Shown piece by piece: positions 42,193-52,069 of a stretch of 64,000 nucleotides of DNA (its first letter is position 1; every line of letters starts with the position of its first letter). The notes beneath the pieces are model-generated. The model was not told where the DNA came from, searched no databases, and saw only the letters and a list, made by a program, of their open reading frames with translations. The translations under genes were made by a program, and so were the position numbers. The stretch covers positions 7,149 to 71,148 of the forward strand of contig CALCHN010000047.1 in NCBI GenBank assembly GCA_937901255.1. Reading direction: 5' to 3'. This DNA comes from an uncultured Flavobacteriales bacterium. Its GTDB lineage: Bacteria; Bacteroidota; Bacteroidia; Flavobacteriales_E; Vicingaceae.

Positions 42193-43128
42193 ATGCTTCA
42201 AAAGAAAAAAGAACATCCCAAAAAAAAAATCGGTATGCATCCTCGGAACAAGCACCAAGGGCGTTATCATTTCAAAGAACTTATTAGCAGTTGTCCCGAA
42301 TTAGCACCATTTGTTCGGTTAAATAATTACAACGATGAGTCCATAGATTTTTCTAATGCTGAAGCCGTACTGATGTTGAACAAAGCTTTATTAAAGCATT
42401 TTTACGAAATCGATTATTGGAATATTCCATCAGGCTATTTATGTCCACCAATTCCTGGAAGAGCTGACTACATTCACCATATAGCGGATTTATTAGCAAG
42501 CAGCAATCATGGTGAAATTCCAACTGGAAAACAGATTAAATGTCTGGATGTTGGTGTAGGAGCAAATTGTATTTATCCCATTATTGGAAATAAGGAGTAT
42601 GGTTGGTCTTTTGTCGGCTCAGATATTGAACCCATTAGTATTCAATCGGCAACCGAAATAATTAAAAAAAACGCTTACTTAAAAGGAAATGTAGTCCTCC
42701 GATTACAATTAAACTCCGAAGATATTTTCCGTGGCATTATATACAAAGATGAATACTTTGATTTAACCATTTGCAATCCTCCTTTTCATGCTTCCGCTGA
42801 AGAAGCCCAAGCAGGAACACTTCGTAAATTGAGTAATTTAAATCGCAAAAAAGTTACCAAAACCACCTTAAACTTTGGTGGTAAAAATAAAGAATTATGG
42901 TGCGAAGGTGGTGAAGAAAAGTTTATTCAAAAAATGATATTCCAAAGCCAAGAATTTGCTTCTTCCTGTTTGTGGTTTACTACACTTGTTGCAAAACAAA
43001 CTCACCTTAAAACCATTTATAAAGTACTAAAAACGGTAAAAGCTGTTGAAGTAAAAACTATCTCTATGTCTCAAGGAAATAAAACAAGCCGCATTGTTGC
43101 TTGGACATTTTTAAACCGAGCCAAATAA
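42193..43128 (+). CDS. rlmF: 23S rRNA (adenine(1618)-N6)-methyltransferase
   Basis: A 311-residue SAM methyltransferase close in length to E. coli RlmF/YbiN (308). Motifs are MHPRNKHQGRYHF near the start (a family hallmark), ADYIHHIADLL, the SAM-binding CLDVGVGANCIYPIIG, the acidic FVGSDIEP, and the catalytic NPPF motif TICNPPFHASAEEA for adenine N6 methylation. GGKNKELWCEGGEEKFIQKM is another family landmark. It modifies A1618 in 23S rRNA during ribosome maturation. The gene runs in the same direction as the protease gene. Confidence 0.95.
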   Translation: MLQKKKEHPKKKIGMHPRNKHQGRYHFKELISSCPELAPFVRLNNYNDESIDFSNAEAVLMLNKALLKHFYEIDYWNIPSGYLCPPIPGRADYIHHIADLLASSNHGEIPTGKQIKCLDVGVGANCIYPIIGNKEYGWSFVGSDIEPISIQSATEIIKKNAYLKGNVVLRLQLNSEDIFRGIIYKDEYFDLTICNPPFHASAEEAQAGTLRKLSNLNRKKVTKTTLNFGGKNKELWCEGGEEKFIQKMIFQSQEFASSCLWFTTLVAKQTHLKTIYKVLKTVKAVEVKTISMSQGNKTSRIVAWTFLNRAK

Positions 43129-43261
43129 GCATGCTTCTTATTAAGGTAGTGAATCACCTGTATTATAATTCTTAGACATCATTCTAAATTATAAGATTAT
43201 CTCCAAAACAAGTTAGTTACGATTTTGGTTTTAATAACTAAATAAAAAATAACAATACCCA

Positions 43262-43696
43262 CTATCTTATAAACTGTAAGTCCACATTAGGACAAACAAT
43301 CTTATAACCAACTAATGCTAACTTATATTCAGTATCCCCAAAAAAAATGAAAGTTATTTTCCTACATCCATCCTTACTGTAAACAATAACCTCAGAAATA
43401 AATTTTCCATTTTCATCCTCATAAAAGTCATAATGTAATTTACAATCATTAAATCCATAAATTGATTTACTAAAATACTCAGAGGGCTTATTTGGTAATA
43501 TACTTTTTAAATATTCTCTTGTATCGATAATCTTATTGTTTATGAAAATTTCATTAACATTATTAGGATTGTTTAATACATCCTCTACAAAATGTCTCGG
43601 TAAACTTGTCTTAATATATCTATTCAACTCTATGTAACCAAAATAAGTTGAAATAATAAATAAAATCGAACTTCCTATTATAATAATTTTTCTCAT
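43262..43696 (-). CDS. Membrane-anchored hypothetical protein
   Basis: The 144-residue protein has one N-terminal membrane helix (IIIIGSSILFIISTYFGYIEL), and the rest is probably periplasmic with three cysteines (NDCKL, DGCRK, IVCPN). The central part (CKLHYDFYEDENGKFISEVI) looks beta-rich. I recognise no family. It stands between rlmF and the fumarylacetoacetase-like gene with gaps of about 134 bp on each side, and it is AT-rich. It is kept as a gene because of its full length and plausible leader, with moderate confidence. Confidence 0.6.
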   Translation of the reverse strand: MRKIIIIGSSILFIISTYFGYIELNRYIKTSLPRHFVEDVLNNPNNVNEIFINNKIIDTREYLKSILPNKPSEYFSKSIYGFNDCKLHYDFYEDENGKFISEVIVYSKDGCRKITFIFFGDTEYKLALVGYKIVCPNVDLQFIR

Positions 43697-43830
43697 TCTC
43701 CAAATATATTAAAAAAAATAGAACGTTTATTTTCCAAAAAAATCTAGAATATTTAATACTGAAATTATTAATTTCAATAGTCAACAAACGTAAAGCAAAT
43801 CAACAAGAGTGGATAAAAACAAAATGGTAA

Positions 43831-44442
43831 TTACTTCACATTAAACTCTAGCATTTTTTCACCCTCAATAAAACAAGTTATTTTATCATTTAACTTAACA
43901 GCACCAACACCTGCGGGAGTTCCTGTATAAATATAATCGCCAATTTTAAGTGTTACAAATTGAGACACATAAGCAACAATCTGATTAAAATTAAACAGCA
44001 TGTCTTTGGTGTTTCCTTTCTGCTTTAACTCATCATTTACTGTTAGTTCAAAATATAGCTGATTAATATCTTTAAAATTTTTAATAGGTACAAAATCACT
44101 TGTAGGAGCAGAAAAATCAAAAGCTTTGGCTTTTTCCCAGGGTAACCCTTTTTCTTTACATTGCTGCTGCACATCTCTGGCAGTAAAATCTACCCCCACT
44201 CCTATTTCATTGTAGTATTTATGAGCAAATTTTTCCTCAATGTGTTTTCCTATTTTATTAATTCTCAATACAATTTCTACTTCATAATGTAAATCTTTAG
44301 TAAAACTAGGGTAAACAAAAGGATTCCTTTTAGGCAACAAAGCCGTATCGGGTTTAATAAAAAAGACAGGTTCTTTCGGTATAGGATTATTCAATTCCTT
44401 AGCGTGATCGATGTAGTTTCTTCCTATGCAAATAATTTTCAT
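43831..44442 (-). CDS. Fumarylacetoacetate hydrolase (FAH) family protein
   Basis: The 203-residue FAH-fold enzyme starts MKIICIGRNYIDHAKELNNP, the typical active-site lid. It has the metal-binding acidic residues in DLHYEVEIVLRI and GVDFTARDVQQQCKEKGLPW, and the GDYIYTGTPAGVG motif near the end. Many short members are acylpyruvases or oxaloacetate decarboxylases, which may fit a role near central metabolism. No tyrosine-degradation partner is adjacent, so fumarylacetoacetase itself is unlikely. Confidence 0.9.
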   Translation of the reverse strand: MKIICIGRNYIDHAKELNNPIPKEPVFFIKPDTALLPKRNPFVYPSFTKDLHYEVEIVLRINKIGKHIEEKFAHKYYNEIGVGVDFTARDVQQQCKEKGLPWEKAKAFDFSAPTSDFVPIKNFKDINQLYFELTVNDELKQKGNTKDMLFNFNQIVAYVSQFVTLKIGDYIYTGTPAGVGAVKLNDKITCFIEGEKMLEFNVK

Positions 44443-44874
44443 GTGTATGTGCTAAATTTATTTTTAAAACTGTAAAAATACATATTCAGGATTAAAATAA
44501 TGATTATAAAATTGTGCTAAAAAATACCTAGTTTTTTTTAGAATTATGATAAATGTCATTGCTAATTAAATTTGTAAAGGCAACCTTTATACAAAATATG
44601 TGTTTATTAAAATATGTAACTACAAAAAATTTAACAAATAGATGTTTTGAAAAATAATTATTAAAACATTCATCTATTTGTTTTCCATATATATACTAAT
44701 ATATAAATGATAGTAGAAAACAAATTATAATTAAAAAAAAGTCATAATTTTAGCTTTGAATATTTTATATTTGTCTAATAATAAATTCTATTAATCAGTA
44801 AATTAATAAAATCCATCTAAAACCATGTCTTATACAATACGCCATATTTAAAACTAACAAAACCCCCAATTGCC
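44443..44874. other. 432-bp AT-rich upstream region of the PKD-protein gene
   Basis: No supported coding frame. The one clear structure is an inverted repeat AACAAATAGATG (44633-44644) / CATCTATTTGTT (44671-44682), a 12-bp perfect stem around 26 nt of A/T-rich loop. The stem lacks GC, so it is more likely a regulatory or DNA-binding site than a terminator. The long upstream region fits a regulated surface-protein gene. Confidence 0.5.
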
Positions 44875-47800
44875 ATGAAAAATTCTGCAATCAAACTTCT
44901 TCTTCTTGTTATTATATTTTTTATAAGTAATTTTTTCATTAGGGCTCAACAAAACAACAGTTACAACAAACAAAATATTACAGAGGAGTTTTTAAATATA
45001 ACACTTAAGGAACACATTTATAAAAAAATACAAAGTTCTCCAAACCTTTCCGATTCAGAAATTCACAACTTAGGTCATTACTACTTAGACAATTACCCTA
45101 ACTACAAAACACTTTTTTCAACTATATTGAAAAATACAATTATGGAAACAAAGCAAGACTTTGATTCTATTGCCAATCAAGTTATTAATCATATTATATT
45201 GGATTTTAAAAACTACACTCCTCCTTTAAAACCTCAAATTCCTCACGATTACAGATTTACCCCTAACACAAATCAAAAAAAAGGCAATCAGAACGACAAA
45301 GGTGCTGGAGACCCTTGTAATAATGCCGATTTTGAAACTTGCGATTTTACTGGTTGGGATTTGTTTGATGGAAATGTAAACAACCAACCATATCAGATGA
45401 TAAACATTACTCCTAGTACTCCCGGAGGGCATCATACTATTACTACACCAGGAACAGATCCATTGGTTGGTATTCCAACAACCGACCCAAACGGAGGGGG
45501 ATGCTCTGTTATGTTAGGAGACTACACAGGAACAGGAGCTAGAGCGGCTAGTATGCGACAAACATTTTTAGTTACACCACAAACAACCTCTTTTACATAT
45601 AGTTATGCCCTTGTACTAGAAGATCCTTCTGGTCATACCTTAGGTGAAAAGCCTTTTTTCAAAATAAATATGTACGACCAAAATAATAACCCTATAGCTT
45701 GTGGTGAGTATGAAGTAATTTCAGGACCTAACGGAGACCCCGATTTCATTTCTTATGGCGCTGGCTATTACCTACCTTGGAGAACAACTTTTGCCCCACT
45801 TAATGCATATATTGGTCAAAATGTTACCATTGAATTTATTGTAGGAGATTGCTCTCAAAGTGGACATTACGGCTATGGTTATATAGATGCTAATTGTGCA
45901 CCATTAGAAATTATTGAATCTGATACTGTAATTTGTAATGGACAGCCTATTACCTTGTCAGCCCCAGCTGGAGCTGCAAGTTATTTATGGAGTCCTGGTG
46001 GACAAACCACTCAATCTATTACAACAGCTACACCAGGTAATTATAGTGTTGTTGTAACCCCTGTTTCTGGCTCTGCTTGTTCTGTTACTCTTAACACTAC
46101 TGTTTATGGCTCTACTGATTATCCTGTTGCTGATTTTACTGCAGCACCAACTAATATTTGTGTAGGTGAAAGCGTTAGCGTAAATGACATATCCTATGTT
46201 GTTGGTACAAGCAGCATCACCGGCTGGGCATGGGATTTTGATGGCGATGGTATAACAGACGACACAACACAAACACCTGCTGCTTATACTTATTCAACTT
46301 CAGGAACATACAACTTACAATTAGTAGTTTGGAATAATGGATGTACAGACACTACTTTCATTCCTATTATTGTTAACGATATGCCAAGTGCCGGTTTTTC
46401 ATTCAATAATGTTTGTTACGGATCTTTAATGAATTTTACAGACACTTCAAATGCCAATGGTGGAGTTATTTCTAATTGGAATTGGGATTTTCAAAATAAC
46501 GGTACTGTTGACAACACTAATCAAAACCCTGCTCATGGTTATCCTACAGCAGGAAGTTATGATGTTGAACTACTTGTAGAAACTTCTAGTGGCTGTAAAG
46601 ATTCTATTGTTCAAACTGTTTACATTAACCCACTTCCCGTTGCCAATTTTTCTGCTACTAGTGTTTGCCTTTCGGCAACAACAACTTTTATAGATTCTTC
46701 AACAATAAGTTCTGGAACAATAAACAATTGGGCTTGGGATTTTGATGATGGAGTAGGATCTAGTACAGCTCAAAACCCTACTTATACTTATGCAAACCCT
46801 GGGTTATACAACGTAAGTTTAACAGTAGCTTCTGATAGTGGCTGTAGTAACACTATTATTATTCCTGTAGATGTATATGACAACCCTACTGCTGCCTTTA
46901 CTACTAATGATGTTTGTTTAAATACCCTAGCAAACTTTAATAGCTCAACGTCTAATGGAAATGGTGGCACCATTTCTCAGTGGAGTTGGGACTTTGATTT
47001 TAACGGTTTTACTCACACTACTGATGACACTACTCAAAACCCGAATTATAATTATGCTACTCCAGGAACATACAATGTTCAATTAATTGTTACCACTTCA
47101 AACGGATGTTCGGACACAACCACAGAAACCATTACTATTTTTCCTAAACCTGTAGCCGACTTCATATTTAATGATGAATGTTTTGGAACATCAATTGACT
47201 TTACTGACACAACAACTATAAGCTCAGGAAACATTACCAATTGGAACTGGAATTTTGATAACGGAAACAACTCGGCAGTCCAACATCCTTCTGAACTCTA
47301 TGCTAATGATGGCAATTATAATGTAAGGTTAATTGTAAGCTCTGATAATGGATGTACAGATACCATCACAAAAAATGTTAATGTATGGCCATTGCCTGTG
47401 GTTGACTTCTCTCCTACCACCGTTTGTTTAAATGATTTTACTCGTTTTATCGATCAATCTAACGTAAGTTTAGGTAGTAATATAGCATGGAATTGGGATT
47501 TTGATGATAATACAGGAAGTACTGTACAAAGTCCAATACACAATTATACTTCTGAAGGAGTTTATCAAGTACAATTAACTGTTACCACCGACAAAGGCTG
47601 TATAGATTCAGTTACCAAACCTGTTACTGTACACCCTCTTCCGGAAATTGATTTTTCAGCAGATACTACAGAAGGCTGTACTCCTGTAATAGTTAATTTC
47701 ACCAGCAACTCTACCATTTCTTCAGGCAATATTGTTTCGTGGTTTTGGAATTTTGGCAATGCAGGCACATCAAATCAAGAAAATCCGACTACTATCTCAT

Positions 47801-48432
47801 TTATCAATCCATCTCACGCTACAGTTGCTACTTTTGGAGTTAGTTTAACCGCTACATCAGATAAAGGCTGTGTTAATAAAGATTCTGTTGTTAATATGAT
47901 AACTTCTTATCCAAAACCTTTAGCTAGTTTTACTTACGACCCTATTGATACCGATATTTATGGTAGCGAAATCACTTTTAAAGACAACTCTATAATTTCT
48001 AATCAATGGTTTTGGGAGTTTGGTGATGGAGCTACTTCTATGGTTCAAAACCCCGTACATGAGTATGCAGACTCTGGATTATACTATGTAACACTTCATA
48101 TAGAAAATGTTTATGGATGTAAAGACACCACTCAAAAACCACTAAAAATTAAACCCACTTTTGCAATTTGGATTCCTAATGCATTTACCCCTGATGGTGA
48201 TAATATTAACGACTACTTTACCATAAAAGGCTATGGAATTATTCAATTAGAAACTCTAATTTTTGACAGATGGGGAGAAATTGTTTTTAACAGTATTGAA
48301 TTAGAACCCAAATGGAATGGAACATATAAAGGAAGCTTGGTTAAAACTGATGTGTATGTTTACAAAGTAAAAGCGAGAGATATTTTTGGCGAGTGGCACG
48401 ACTTTACAGGCAGAGTTTCTGTAATAAAATAA
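44875..48432 (+). CDS. Eight-PKD-domain surface protein with T9SS type B sorting domain
   Basis: A 1185-residue exported protein. The signal segment (IKLLLLVIIFFISNFFIRAQ) is followed by a helical region (about 30-130) and a jelly-roll-like domain (about 145-345; SFTYSYALVLEDP, TIEFIVGDCSQSGHYG) that may bind carbohydrate. An Ig-like stretch (SYLWSPGGQTTQSI) and eight PKD domains (about 415-1095) follow, each with a W-x-W-[DN]-F core and PxxxYxxxGxYxVxL, for example NWAWDFDDG. A type B sorting domain (IWIPNAFTPDGDNINDYFTI, DRWGEIVFNS) closes the protein. PKD arrays act as stalks, so this is probably an adhesin or part of extracellular matrix. Confidence 0.88.
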   Translation: MKNSAIKLLLLVIIFFISNFFIRAQQNNSYNKQNITEEFLNITLKEHIYKKIQSSPNLSDSEIHNLGHYYLDNYPNYKTLFSTILKNTIMETKQDFDSIANQVINHIILDFKNYTPPLKPQIPHDYRFTPNTNQKKGNQNDKGAGDPCNNADFETCDFTGWDLFDGNVNNQPYQMINITPSTPGGHHTITTPGTDPLVGIPTTDPNGGGCSVMLGDYTGTGARAASMRQTFLVTPQTTSFTYSYALVLEDPSGHTLGEKPFFKINMYDQNNNPIACGEYEVISGPNGDPDFISYGAGYYLPWRTTFAPLNAYIGQNVTIEFIVGDCSQSGHYGYGYIDANCAPLEIIESDTVICNGQPITLSAPAGAASYLWSPGGQTTQSITTATPGNYSVVVTPVSGSACSVTLNTTVYGSTDYPVADFTAAPTNICVGESVSVNDISYVVGTSSITGWAWDFDGDGITDDTTQTPAAYTYSTSGTYNLQLVVWNNGCTDTTFIPIIVNDMPSAGFSFNNVCYGSLMNFTDTSNANGGVISNWNWDFQNNGTVDNTNQNPAHGYPTAGSYDVELLVETSSGCKDSIVQTVYINPLPVANFSATSVCLSATTTFIDSSTISSGTINNWAWDFDDGVGSSTAQNPTYTYANPGLYNVSLTVASDSGCSNTIIIPVDVYDNPTAAFTTNDVCLNTLANFNSSTSNGNGGTISQWSWDFDFNGFTHTTDDTTQNPNYNYATPGTYNVQLIVTTSNGCSDTTTETITIFPKPVADFIFNDECFGTSIDFTDTTTISSGNITNWNWNFDNGNNSAVQHPSELYANDGNYNVRLIVSSDNGCTDTITKNVNVWPLPVVDFSPTTVCLNDFTRFIDQSNVSLGSNIAWNWDFDDNTGSTVQSPIHNYTSEGVYQVQLTVTTDKGCIDSVTKPVTVHPLPEIDFSADTTEGCTPVIVNFTSNSTISSGNIVSWFWNFGNAGTSNQENPTTISFINPSHATVATFGVSLTATSDKGCVNKDSVVNMITSYPKPLASFTYDPIDTDIYGSEITFKDNSIISNQWFWEFGDGATSMVQNPVHEYADSGLYYVTLHIENVYGCKDTTQKPLKIKPTFAIWIPNAFTPDGDNINDYFTIKGYGIIQLETLIFDRWGEIVFNSIELEPKWNGTYKGSLVKTDVYVYKVKARDIFGEWHDFTGRVSVIK

Positions 48433-48546
48433 TTTTTGTAATTAAATAAATATATTATTAATTTGCATAATCAAATATCTACCTACTTAACAGATGTTTA
48501 CAAAAATTTAATCAACTATTAAATCTAAATTCTAAATCACATTTCT

Positions 48547-49035
48547 ATGAAAATAAAAATCACTTTAAATTTATTAACCTTAATTGCCATATTATTTTTT
48601 ATAAACTCAAGTATGGCTCAAACTGCTGAATCTTCTGCTGCAGTACCTAATGGAGAATCTTGGCTACCAGTAAACGAGTTTAAACCAGCAGAAGCTAAGA
48701 AACAAAATGGCAATACGGTTGAAGCTATTCCACCATTAAACAATGTATTAGAAGGTGTTTCTTTTTATACAAAGAAAGCCACTTGTGGTTCTAACAACGT
48801 AACTTTTGTTAAACTCATCAATACTAATGATTATGCAGTAACTATTGAATGGCAACTTAACCCTAATGACAACAAAATTGTTATAAATATCCCAGCCAAT
48901 ACAAGTTATCAAGGAGAATGTTCTTCTAATGATAATATTGTTTCAAAATTAACTTTTATAAATAGTTATGAACCTGAGAGCTTAAACAAAATAAACTATT
49001 TATTCAATACTGTTAACGTGTTGAAATCAAATTAA
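48547..49035 (+). CDS. Small exported protein between two T9SS cargo genes
   Basis: The 162-residue protein has a signal peptide (KITLNLLTLIAILFFINSSMA, cleaved before QTAE). The mature part is about 140 residues with two Cys (KATCGSNNV and GECSSND) and beta-rich segments such as VTIEWQLNPNDNKIVINIPA, a likely Ig-like or fibronectin-like fold. It has no T9SS sorting domain, so it probably stays in the periplasm or associates with a neighbour. Position between two large type B cargo genes, 114 and 33 bp away, suggests a partner role. No family recognised. Confidence 0.7.
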   Translation: MKIKITLNLLTLIAILFFINSSMAQTAESSAAVPNGESWLPVNEFKPAEAKKQNGNTVEAIPPLNNVLEGVSFYTKKATCGSNNVTFVKLINTNDYAVTIEWQLNPNDNKIVINIPANTSYQGECSSNDNIVSKLTFINSYEPESLNKINYLFNTVNVLKSN

Positions 49036-49068
49036 CACTAACTACAAAAAACATTATATAACACAATT

Positions 49069-51993
49069 ATGAAAAAATCAAGTTTAACCTTACTAATTTT
49101 CAGTTTATTTACTTTTACTAATCTATTTCAAGGAAATGATGTAAATGCACAAACGGTAACTACAACTATTACTTATGGTGGTTTCCAAGCATGTGGAGGT
49201 TGTACAGTATGTGGTGCAGATTATTGGTGTTTTAACACCCCTGGTAGTTATTGTGGAAATACTGGTCCGTGCGGCACACAAACATTTACAGACCCTGTTC
49301 CTCCCGGCAACATAGTAACAAATATTGCTATAAGTTATTACTCAGGTCAATGTCAAGGTAGTAGTTTAACAGCAAGTATTAATGGAAATACTTTTCCAAC
49401 TGTTAACGAAGGAAACACGGGCTGTCTTTGCTCAAACCAACCTTGTGGAGTAGCAGCTACTACAGGACAAACTTTTAATTGTGGTGTTCCTAATTATAAT
49501 TATGGTGCATTAAATAATTTTCAAATATGTACGGGTACAGGTGTTTGTATTAATAGAATAGTACTAACATTTACCTATGTTCCTGCCAACCAAGCAACGC
49601 CTGCAGCACAACCTGGAGCTATAACAGGAAATTCTAATGTTTGTGTTGGTGTAGCTTCAACATTTTCTATATCTCCAGTAGCTAATGCTAATGGATATAC
49701 ATGGACTGTTCCCGCAGGTTGGACTATAAATTCTGGACAAGGAACAACTTCTATAACTGCCACACCTGGTAGTACTGGAAATATTTGTGTAACTGCTAGC
49801 AACTTATGTGGAACAAGCGGTTCAACTTGTTTTCCAGTTACAGTAAACACACCTTCAGTAGCACCAACTAGTGCAACTGCAACACCAAATCCAATTTGTG
49901 TGGGTTCCTCAACAAGCTTAACAGTAAATGGTGGTTCTTTAGGTTCTGGTGCAAATTGGCAATGGTATTCTGGTAGTTGTGGAGGTACTTCTGCAGGTTC
50001 TGGATCTATTATAACAGTTTCACCTAGCACAACAACCACTTATTTTGTTAGAGCAGTAGGAACTTGCAACAGCACAACTTGCCAATCGGTTACCGTTACA
50101 GTAAATCCTGTTGTAAACCCAGCTTGGACTAATCCATCACCAATCTGTGCTGCAGCTGGCTCTATTAATTTAAACAACCTAATTACAGGCACAACTGGCG
50201 GCACTTGGAGCGGAACAGGAGTTTCAGGATCTAATTTTAATCCTAGTTCTGGCTCTCAAAGTGTTACCTATACCGTTGGTTCAGCTCCATGTGTTCAAAC
50301 CCAAACTCATACAATAACGGTAATTCCAGATGTTAACCCTGCATGGACCAACCCATCACCTATTTGTGCTGCAGCAGGTAATATAAATTTAAATAGCTTA
50401 ATTACTGGAACAACAGGTGGCACATGGAGTGGTACGGGTGTGTCAGGAACTACTTTTAACCCTGCTTCTGGCTCGCAATCGGTAACTTACACAGTTGGCA
50501 CATCACCTTGTCAGGAAACTCAAACTCATACCATAACAGTTCTTCCTGATGTTAACCCTAGTTGGACGAACCCATCCCCAGTTTGTGCAGCTTCAGGAAA
50601 TATTAATTTAGATAATTTAGTAACAGGTACCACAGGAGGAACTTGGAGTGGCACTGGTGTTACTGGTAATATGTTTGATCCAAATTCTGGAACTCAAGCT
50701 ATAACTTATTCTGTTGGTACATCTCCATGTCAAGAAACTCAAACACACACTATTAATGTATCTGCATTTGATGCTTCATGGACTAATCCAGGTCCAATAT
50801 GCGAAGGTGCAACACCTATAGATTTATCAACATTAATAACTGGTTCTGGAGGAGGAAGTTTCTCAGGAACAGGCGTAACAGGAAATAATTTCGACCCTTC
50901 GGGTCTAGGAGGAACTAGTATAAGCATCACCTATACTGTTGGAGCAGCTCCTTGTACAGAAACACTAACTCATTCAGTTATTATTAATAATGATGACGAT
51001 GCTTCGTTTAACTATTCATTAACCACATTTTGTGAAGCAGATAACAACCCTACTCCTACTATTACAGGTACTAGTGGTGGTACATTTACCATATCTCCTA
51101 CTGGAACCATTAACGCTTCAACAGGAGAGCTTGATATTGCTTTAACAGGAGTTGGAACTTATACGATTTACTACAATACAACTTCTGCTGGGAATCCATG
51201 TCCTTCTACAGATTCTGTACAAATAACAATTAATCCTCAAAATACAATTAACATAAATCCTGTTAACCCAATTTGCTTAAACGACACATTAAATCTTTCT
51301 GCAAACACTACAGGTACAGGAACTGTTACATGGTATGCTGATGCTGCTGGCACTATAATTATTGGAACAGGGAATCCTCTTACTTATGTTCCTACAAGCG
51401 GTGGAAGTTTTACCATCTATGCAAATAATATTGGTGCTTGTTCTAGTGAAATAGACTCAGTAACTATAACCGTCAATTTTGTTGATGCAGTAATCAATGC
51501 TACACCAGTAACTGGTTCATCACCACTAGTTGTATTCTTTGGAAATGGAAGTACTGGTGCTACTAATTATTTTTGGGAATTTGGAAACGGTGCTACAGAT
51601 ACTATCTTTGAACCAACCCACACTTATACCAACCCGGGTTCTTTTACTGCAACGCTTGTTGTAACCGATGGTTTATGCTGGGATACGGCTACTGTAATAA
51701 TTGAAGTTTTTGATGAATCAAGCATTTTAATACCAACTATTTTCACCCCTAATGGTGATGGTAGTAATGATTTCTTTAAAGTTGACGGTGTAAACCTAAA
51801 ACATGTTGAAGGAGAGATTTACAACAGATGGGGACAAAAAATGTTTGCTTGGGACAATGTAAACGGTATGTGGGATGGAAAAACTCTTTCAGGAACAGAT
51901 GCTGCTGATGGAACTTATTACTTTATTATTAGAGCAGAAGGCATTGATGGTAAAGAGTATTTCCAAAAAGGAACTTTAACATTAATTAGATAA
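49069..51993 (+). CDS. Cys-rich, 73-residue-repeat surface protein with T9SS type B sorting domain
   Basis: A 974-residue exported protein with a signal peptide (LTLLIFSLFTFTNLFQGNDV, cleaved near NAQ). The Cys-rich N-terminal domain (about 35-170) contains QACGGCTVCGADYWC and CLCSNQPCG. PKD/Ig-like repeats (about 180-345) are followed by four 73-residue tandem repeats starting NPAWTNPSPICAAAG and DVNPAWTNPSPICAAAG, the last diverged (SAFDASWTNPGPICEGA). Further Ig/PKD segments include NYFWEFGNGATD. The type B sorting domain has IPTIFTPNGDGSNDFFKV and NRWGQKMFAW. Likely adhesive or matrix-forming. Confidence 0.88.
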   Translation: MKKSSLTLLIFSLFTFTNLFQGNDVNAQTVTTTITYGGFQACGGCTVCGADYWCFNTPGSYCGNTGPCGTQTFTDPVPPGNIVTNIAISYYSGQCQGSSLTASINGNTFPTVNEGNTGCLCSNQPCGVAATTGQTFNCGVPNYNYGALNNFQICTGTGVCINRIVLTFTYVPANQATPAAQPGAITGNSNVCVGVASTFSISPVANANGYTWTVPAGWTINSGQGTTSITATPGSTGNICVTASNLCGTSGSTCFPVTVNTPSVAPTSATATPNPICVGSSTSLTVNGGSLGSGANWQWYSGSCGGTSAGSGSIITVSPSTTTTYFVRAVGTCNSTTCQSVTVTVNPVVNPAWTNPSPICAAAGSINLNNLITGTTGGTWSGTGVSGSNFNPSSGSQSVTYTVGSAPCVQTQTHTITVIPDVNPAWTNPSPICAAAGNINLNSLITGTTGGTWSGTGVSGTTFNPASGSQSVTYTVGTSPCQETQTHTITVLPDVNPSWTNPSPVCAASGNINLDNLVTGTTGGTWSGTGVTGNMFDPNSGTQAITYSVGTSPCQETQTHTINVSAFDASWTNPGPICEGATPIDLSTLITGSGGGSFSGTGVTGNNFDPSGLGGTSISITYTVGAAPCTETLTHSVIINNDDDASFNYSLTTFCEADNNPTPTITGTSGGTFTISPTGTINASTGELDIALTGVGTYTIYYNTTSAGNPCPSTDSVQITINPQNTININPVNPICLNDTLNLSANTTGTGTVTWYADAAGTIIIGTGNPLTYVPTSGGSFTIYANNIGACSSEIDSVTITVNFVDAVINATPVTGSSPLVVFFGNGSTGATNYFWEFGNGATDTIFEPTHTYTNPGSFTATLVVTDGLCWDTATVIIEVFDESSILIPTIFTPNGDGSNDFFKVDGVNLKHVEGEIYNRWGQKMFAWDNVNGMWDGKTLSGTDAADGTYYFIIRAEGIDGKEYFQKGTLTLIR
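50116..50985 (+). repeat. Four in-gene tandem repeats of 219/216 bp
   Basis: Unit starts are near 50116, 50335, 50554 and 50770. Each encodes WTNP-P-C...TGT-GGTW(F)SGTGV-G-NF(D)P-(G)-S-TYTVG...TH. The first three are highly similar and the fourth is more diverged, as expected for expansion by unequal exchange. Confidence 0.85.
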
Positions 51994-52017
51994 CTCTATA
52001 AAAAAATTACCACAAAA

Positions 52018-52047
52018 AAATAGCCACTGAAATTCAGTGGCTATTTA
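52018..52047. terminator. Bidirectional terminator between the cargo gene and sppA
   Basis: Stem AAATAGCCACTG / CAGTGGCTATTT with loop AAATT and A/T tracts on both sides. It lies between the convergent genes. Confidence 0.85.
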
Positions 52048-52069
52048 CTTTCTTATAAAAATCTATTTC

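Noticed and set aside
49575..50039. 154-residue frame antisense to the repeat adhesin
   Set aside because: It is a Pro/Val-rich shadow of Thr/Gly-rich coding sequence, with no start context or family resemblance.
50116..50985. CRISPR-like periodicity
   Set aside because: The 219-bp repeats are in-frame coding units without spacers.
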